Assembly (NCBI GenBank): GCA_002329525.1
Contig: DCTI01000178.1
Coordinates: 2,518 to 10,632 of the forward strand
Length of the DNA: 8,115 bases
Direction: 5' to 3'
DNA from: Negativicutes bacterium UBA1444
GTDB lineage: Bacteria > Bacillota > Negativicutes > UBA1444
The notes beneath the pieces were generated by a model. The model saw only the letters and a list, made by a program, of their open reading frames with translations. It was not told the origin of the DNA and made no database searches. Every line of letters starts with the position of its first letter. Position 1 is the stretch's first letter. A program made the translations under genes and the position numbers. Shown piece after piece: positions 4,935-8,115 of the stretch.

Positions 4935-5141
4935 ATGAAAAATCGGATCGACTATTGGCGCGTCCGGCAGGGGCTGACGTATCAAAACATTGCCGAGCAG
5001 GCCGGAACCAGCGCGCAATACGTGAACATGCTGGCGAAGGGAAAACGCTGCAATCCGGGGATCGCCACCATGAACAAGATTTCCCGTGCTCTCAACAAGA
5101 CGATCGGCCAAGTCTTTCTGATCGGAGATGAGCGGGCATGA
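4935..5141 (+). CDS. Cro-like XRE-family regulator
   Basis: The 68-aa protein is almost entirely one helix-turn-helix domain: RQGLTYQNIAEQAGTSAQYV (11-30) provides the first helices and the recognition region, followed by GKRCNPGIATMNKISRAL and a last hydrophobic strand. The ribosome site (GGAGGTGGAGG) is very strong. It is divergent from the repressor and first in the + strand operon, the position of Cro or Str-type regulators. Its stop overlaps the next start as ATGA, so the two genes are translationally coupled. The DNA target is presumably the dyads in 4734-4918, but this is inferred only from position. Confidence 0.85.
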   Translation: MKNRIDYWRVRQGLTYQNIAEQAGTSAQYVNMLAKGKRCNPGIATMNKISRALNKTIGQVFLIGDERA

Positions 5142-5311
5142 ACAGCGAACTGTTGATCAGCGTCAACAAGGCGGCCAGCGTGCTGGGGGTACATCCGAAC
5201 ACGGTCCGCAGCATGGCTCGTCAAGGGATTCTGCCGGCCCGGAAATTCGGCCGCCAGTGGCGGATTCACCGCGAGCGGTTCGAAAAGTGGGTCGACAAGG
5301 TTTATAAATAG
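5138..5311 (+). CDS. AlpA/excisionase-like helix-turn-helix protein, 57 aa
   Basis: This short gene starts at ATG 5138, overlapping the Cro-like stop (5139-5141), and ends at TAG 5309-5311. The product reads MNSELLISVNKAASVLGVHP, then NTVRSMARQGILPARKFGRQ, then WRIHRERFEKWVDKVYK. This is the full MerR-like winged helix of the HTH_17/excisionase group: the 'AA-x-x-LGVHPNTVR' helix pair, the 'GxLPAxKxGRxWRI' wing and the closing 'F-x-x-W' helix are all present. Such proteins either bend att DNA to direct excision by the integrase or, as AlpA, activate island genes. The integrase two genes away is the likely partner. The small basic product and operon position support a recombination directionality factor. 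Confidence 0.85.
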   Translation: MNSELLISVNKAASVLGVHPNTVRSMARQGILPARKFGRQWRIHRERFEKWVDKVYK

Positions 5312-5326
5312 TAGCGGAGGCACATC

Positions 5327-6172
5327 ATGGCAAGACCCGGCAAGACCAAAGTGGACTATTTCCCGCACGTCACCCAGACCGGCAAGACCATTTCGATCCT
5401 GGAGGCGCGCTGGGGCAACGACGGCTACGCGTTCTGGTTCAAGACCCTGGAGCTGCTCGGCAGCTCGGAAGGTTTCTTCTACGACTGCAACCGGCCCTCG
5501 GACTGGGAGTATCTTTTGTCGAAAACCCGGGTGACGGAGGCCACCGCCACCGCCATCCTCGACAAGCTGGCGGAGATCGACGCCATCGACGCTGCACTCT
5601 GGCGGCAAAAAGTGATTTGGAGCGACAATTTCGCCGGCAACCTCACGCCGGTGTTCGATAAGCGCAAGAGCACGCCTCCAAGCAAACCGGAGTTTCCGGA
5701 GCGGAAACCCGACGCTGGCGACGTTTCCGCGAGTTTACGGGACGAAAACCCCGCTTGCGGAGAGTTTCCGGCCCCGGAAATCGACAAAGGAAAGGAAAGC
5801 AAAGCAGAGCAGAGCACAGCAGAGGATAGCAAGGGAGACGACGCGCGCGGGCGAAGCCGGGCAGTTCCCTGCCCGTCCAGTCGGCGGGACGGCGTGGCAC
5901 AGCAGGCGGACACGGTGTATCTGACACCGGCGGAACGGTCGCATCTGGCGGCGGATTACGGCGAGGACGGCGCGGCGCGGATCATCGCCCTGCTCGACGC
6001 CTACAAGACGAACCAGCCGAAGAAATGCCGGGAGTACCGGGACGACTACAAAGTCATCACCGCCTGGGTGATTCGGCGCTATCGGGAGGAACGGGCCAGC
6101 CCGGGCGCAGCGGCGGGCCGGGACAAATTTTTCGAAACCCTGCATGATATGGCAAGGAGTGATGCGACATGA
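5327..6172 (+). CDS. Replisome organiser with DUF4373 (Lin1244/Lin1753-like) N-terminal domain
   Basis: The 281-aa product starts after GCGGAGG. Residues about 7-105 form the DUF4373-type winged-helix domain (KVDYFPHVTQTGKTISILEA, GYAFWFKTLELLGSSEGFFY and the following helices). Residues about 110-195 are a low-complexity Pro/Glu/Lys/Ser linker. Residues about 198-255 form a helical C-terminal module (YLTPAERSHLAADYGEDGAA and DDYKVITAWVIRRYREE) known from phage replication proteins, where it probably contacts the helicase loader. In this class the N-terminal domain binds origin DNA, often inside its own gene. The linker DNA here holds a phased GTTTCCG cluster (5692-5781). The stop overlaps the next start (ATGA), coupling it to the loader. 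Confidence 0.8.
   Translation: MARPGKTKVDYFPHVTQTGKTISILEARWGNDGYAFWFKTLELLGSSEGFFYDCNRPSDWEYLLSKTRVTEATATAILDKLAEIDAIDAALWRQKVIWSDNFAGNLTPVFDKRKSTPPSKPEFPERKPDAGDVSASLRDENPACGEFPAPEIDKGKESKAEQSTAEDSKGDDARGRSRAVPCPSSRRDGVAQQADTVYLTPAERSHLAADYGEDGAARIIALLDAYKTNQPKKCREYRDDYKVITAWVIRRYREERASPGAAAGRDKFFETLHDMARSDAT
5692..5833. other. Candidate origin inside the replisome-organiser gene
   Basis: GTTTCCG occurs at 5692, 5723 and 5764, with inverted CGGAAAC at 5702 and one-mismatch copies at 5733, 5743 and 5775. They form three clusters spaced 31 and 41 bases apart, close to whole helical turns. A purine-rich tract of GCAAAG/GCAGAG-type repeats follows (5785-5833). Lambda O and related genes carry their origins in the same place, between the two domains. 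Confidence 0.45.
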
Positions 6173-6693
6173 GCCGGCAGGAGATTTTGGCGCTGGTGGC
6201 GCTGGCCTCCAGCTCGTATCCGGCGATGCAGTCCCGCGATCCCCGGCCGATTGTGGCGGCGTGGACCGTCATGCTGGCGGATTTGGACGCCACTCTCGTC
6301 AAGGCGGCGATCATCAAGGTCTGCCGGGAGTCGCCGTATTTTCCGAGCGTGGCCCAGATCGTGGCGGCGAGCCGGGAACTGGACGCCCGCAGCGAAAAGC
6401 TGCCGACCGCGGCTGAGGCGTGGGAGGAAGTCAGCCGGCTGATCCAGTACGTCGGTCCCTACCGGGCACCGCAGTACAGCTGCGATTTGGTCCGCCGGGC
6501 CGCGCGGGCGATCGGCTGGCGGCAGCTCTGTCTGGGCGAGAATCCGGAAGCCGACCGGGCGCATTTTTTCAAGATTTACGACGCGCTGCGAGTCCGCCAC
6601 CAGGCGGAGCAAGAGAATGAAGCGGTGCTGGCCCTGTCCGGGGCCGCCGACCTGATCCGGGCGCTGGCGGCCGGACTGTCCGCCAAAAAATAA
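6169..6693 (+). CDS. G39P-like replicative helicase loader
   Basis: The 174-aa protein starts at an ATGA overlap with the preceding gene and also has its own AAGGAG site. The N-terminal part shows the G39P-type helical pattern: SRQEILALVALASSSYPAMQ (2-21), RPIVAAWTVMLADLDATLVK (26-45), and ESPYFPSVAQIVAASRE (54-70) with the conserved 'FPSVAQI' turn. The second half contains RRAARAIGWRQLCLGENPEA, which resembles the loader C-terminal region that delivers helicase. In the SPP1 family this protein binds the hexameric helicase, inhibits it, and loads it through the replisome organiser. Pairing with a DUF4373 protein is the usual phage arrangement. The tail (after about 150) is Ala/Leu-rich. No helicase gene is visible, so a host or helper helicase is presumably used. 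Confidence 0.7.
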   Translation: MSRQEILALVALASSSYPAMQSRDPRPIVAAWTVMLADLDATLVKAAIIKVCRESPYFPSVAQIVAASRELDARSEKLPTAAEAWEEVSRLIQYVGPYRAPQYSCDLVRRAARAIGWRQLCLGENPEADRAHFFKIYDALRVRHQAEQENEAVLALSGAADLIRALAAGLSAKK

Positions 6694-6716
6694 AAACGGC
6701 CCGGGTGTCCGGGCCG
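6691..6716 (-). terminator. Terminator between convergent operons
   Basis: CGGCCCGG (6697-6704) and CCGGGCCG (6709-6716) form a perfect eight-pair stem with a GTGT loop. On the - strand it is followed by a T-rich run (the A-run ending at 6696), so it terminates the cargo operon. On the + strand there is no T-run. Confidence 0.8.
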
Positions 6717-6760
6717 ATAGGTCAGTAACGGGGAAGGCTGTCCTGACGGAATATTATTAT

Positions 6761-7009
6761 TTAAATATAATCATCGCAGATTTTGTATACGCCTCGACCA
6801 ACTCGTTCAAAATAATTATACGTCGTTTCGTGGTGAGCTGGGGCATTAACACAACATCTTGAGCGTACATGCGTTTCAATTGTTTTATGATTTAATGAAA
6901 ATCCTTGATTTTGTAATTGTGTTTTAATTTCGGAGACAGTAAAATGATTGTCTTTCTTTTCGGCAACAACCTTTCTGGCAATTAACAGGACTATCTCATG
7001 ACAAGTCAT
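6761..7009 (-). CDS. Small winged-helix protein, DUF7669-like, 82 aa
   Basis: The start has GGAGGG seven bases upstream. The product begins MTCHEIVLLIARKVVAEK, continues FTVSEIKTQLQNQGFSL (23-39), then HKTIETHVRSRCCVNAPAHH (41-60) and YNYFERVGRGVYKI (64-77). From memory, the signature 'TI-x-THV-x-SR-x-CxNAP-x-HH ... ERV-x-RG-x-Y' marks a small winged-helix-type domain (DUF7669) often fused to or near restriction and other nuclease genes. Here it stands alone and complete. It is the second gene of a - strand unit, 71 bases after the MORN/ankyrin gene, and ends just before a terminator. A DNA-binding or regulatory role is the natural guess. A part in an anti-phage system is possible but unproven. 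Confidence 0.65.
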   Translation of the reverse strand: MTCHEIVLLIARKVVAEKKDNHFTVSEIKTQLQNQGFSLNHKTIETHVRSRCCVNAPAHHETTYNYFERVGRGVYKICDDYI

Positions 7010-7080
7010 TTTTTTCCCTCCCGACTGGTGACTGTTGGCAAGCTGATACTGACCGAAAAAACAATTACCTCAATTTAGTT

Positions 7081-8010
7081 TTATTTGGCGTTTTGCGCAG
7101 TGGGTACCGCCGCTAACAATAATTTAGCAAAGACGAGCCGGTGTCCTGCACCTGCGGCGAAATCCTGCGCTAAATTACCTTCTTCATCTTGGATATTGAG
7201 ATCCGCTCCGTTTTGCAGCAGTTCTTCAACAAATTCCATTTTTCCTTGCATAGCTGCCAGCATTAGTGCCGTATACCCGTCGATAGATTGCTTATTAATC
7301 TCCGCTCCTCTTCTTATCAGCTCGCGAAATATATCTGTCTTCTCATTTTGAGTAGCCAGCATCAGCGCCGTAGCTCCATCATTATTCGCGTAATTTACAT
7401 CTGCTCCCGCATCTAACAAAGCTCGTACAACAACAAGATGTTCATAAACGACTTCCTTTAACAATGATTCACCCAACTCGTTATTTAACGTTTGTTGTTG
7501 CTTGTTCATATCTGGGCATGCTTTTTCAATTAATTCACCATCCCTCCAATGCCCTTGTTGGAGAATGGAACCGTCTTGCGCATACTCGGTTCCATAGCCG
7601 TTTCGCATGTCATTCAAATATTCGCCCTCAAAATATATACCTGAAGTATAAGTCATTACACCTTTTCCTTGCATAGTGTCATTGACCCAATTTCCCTCAT
7701 ACTTATCACCGGTAGTAAATATCATTACTCCATGACCATGACGACTGTCTTCCTTCCATTCACCTTGATAGCTTGCTCCGCCTTCAAAAGTGAAGGTCCC
7801 AGTCCCACTCTTTTCTCCATTGACCCAGTCGCCTTCATAACTACTTCCGCTTGGATAATTCATAATTCCGTAACCATTTGGTATGTCGTTCGTCATTTTG
7901 CCCGTATAGCGCATACCGCTCCGATAGGTTTTTGTCTTAATAGTATTGCCAGATATTGTATCCCAGAATCCCAATTTGCATCTCCTCCCGTTAAACAAAT
8001 TTTTGAACAT
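7081..8010 (-). CDS. MORN-repeat / ankyrin-repeat fusion protein, 309 aa
   Basis: Residues 35-147 hold five MORN repeats with an exact 23-residue period. They begin at Y35, Y58, Y81, Y104 and F127 and follow 'YxGxW-x(3-7)-GxGxxxxxxG' (for example YEGNWVNDTMQGKGVMTYTSG, split as 104-113 and 114-124). A degenerate sixth repeat follows (about 150-162). Residues about 178-305 form three to four ankyrin repeats with a 33-residue period (DGATALMLAT 211-220, DGYTALMLAA 244-253, EEGNLAQDFA 276-285). There is no signal peptide or membrane segment. Both repeat types are protein- or lipid-interaction scaffolds, and no catalytic motif is seen. The first ATG (8008-8010) has only a weak AAAGG site. An in-frame TTG at 7972-7974 follows a strong GGGAGGAG and may be the true start. 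The A+T-rich DNA differs from the neighbouring replication genes, suggesting separate acquisition. Confidence 0.85.
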   Translation of the reverse strand: MFKNLFNGRRCKLGFWDTISGNTIKTKTYRSGMRYTGKMTNDIPNGYGIMNYPSGSSYEGDWVNGEKSGTGTFTFEGGASYQGEWKEDSRHGHGVMIFTTGDKYEGNWVNDTMQGKGVMTYTSGIYFEGEYLNDMRNGYGTEYAQDGSILQQGHWRDGELIEKACPDMNKQQQTLNNELGESLLKEVVYEHLVVVRALLDAGADVNYANNDGATALMLATQNEKTDIFRELIRRGAEINKQSIDGYTALMLAAMQGKMEFVEELLQNGADLNIQDEEGNLAQDFAAGAGHRLVFAKLLLAAVPTAQNAK

Positions 8011-8052
8011 GATTGAGTTGCCTTTTGCCTGCCATACTATTCGGTTCCTGCG

Positions 8053-8084
8053 ACTATATAGAAACTTTTTCTATCTTATCCACA
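8053..8084. promoter_or_regulatory. Upstream control region of the cargo operon: dyad plus DnaA-box match
   Basis: ATAGAAA (8058-8064) and TTTCTAT (8068-8074) form a perfect dyad. It abuts a - strand TATAGT (8053-8058) that could be a -10 box, although no -35 box is convincing. TTATCCACA at 8076-8084 equals the DnaA-box consensus. The dyad may be an operator for the MORN/ankyrin gene. Confidence 0.35.
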
Positions 8085-8115
8085 GATATCCTTCTTCGGC
8101 TATAAATATTATCGA

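Noticed and set aside
4982..5608. 208-codon - strand ORF across the cro-like, AlpA-like and organiser genes
   Set aside because: It is antisense to three well-supported genes, and its length follows from the high G+C content.
5479..6145. Several - strand ORFs opposite the replisome organiser
   Set aside because: They are G+C-driven shadows with Cys/Ser/Leu-rich low-complexity translations of the purine tract.
7085..8016. + strand ORFs opposite the MORN/ankyrin gene
   Set aside because: The - strand frame has clear periodic repeats and these are its complement.

Overview
The window looks like mobile-element DNA from a Gram-positive-type bacterium (Bacillota). The evidence is strong AGGAGG-like ribosome sites on most genes, a Lin1244/Lin1753-type (DUF4373) replisome organiser, a G39P-like helicase loader, and a P27-family small terminase. 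A Negativicutes-like host would fit the fairly high G+C of the right half, but that is only an impression. No housekeeping gene is present. No capsid, portal, tail, lysis or large-terminase gene is visible.

Left block (1-3064, + strand): the C-terminal part of a large replication protein (primase/helicase type, cut by the window edge) is followed by a non-coding array of ten ATGTGTC/GACACAT sites. These are arranged as a mirror image around position 810-811 and form a candidate replication origin. Next come three tiny genes (937-1361), a G/C-tract spacer that could be a cos-type packaging site, a P27 small terminase (1483-1932), a doubtful 58-codon ORF, and a second small-terminase-like gene (2151-2519). 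The following 545 bases have no gene but hold a terminator, palindromes and direct repeats. Two small-terminase-type genes and a replication module without structural genes resemble a phage satellite (PICI-like) that diverts a helper's packaging machinery.

Junction (3065-3155): this is the 3' half of a tRNA-Ala(GGC) gene, from the anticodon loop to CCA, followed by a strong terminator and with no 5' half. It reads as an attachment core. Left-block DNA lies on one side and an integrase on the other. Either the window is the attP of a circular element, or two elements sit in tandem in the same tRNA site. The different base composition and replication modules of the two halves favour tandem elements.

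Right block (3178-8115): a tyrosine integrase and an XRE repressor lie on the - strand. A divergent control region with paired operators separates them from a + strand early operon: Cro-like regulator, AlpA/excisionase-like HTH protein (5138-5311), replisome organiser with an internal iteron-like cluster, and helicase loader. This operon converges on a - strand, more A+T-rich cargo unit that encodes a MORN-repeat/ankyrin-repeat protein and a small DUF7669-like winged-helix protein. The cargo pair occupies a typical accessory or defence-gene position and is the best candidate here for an undescribed system.
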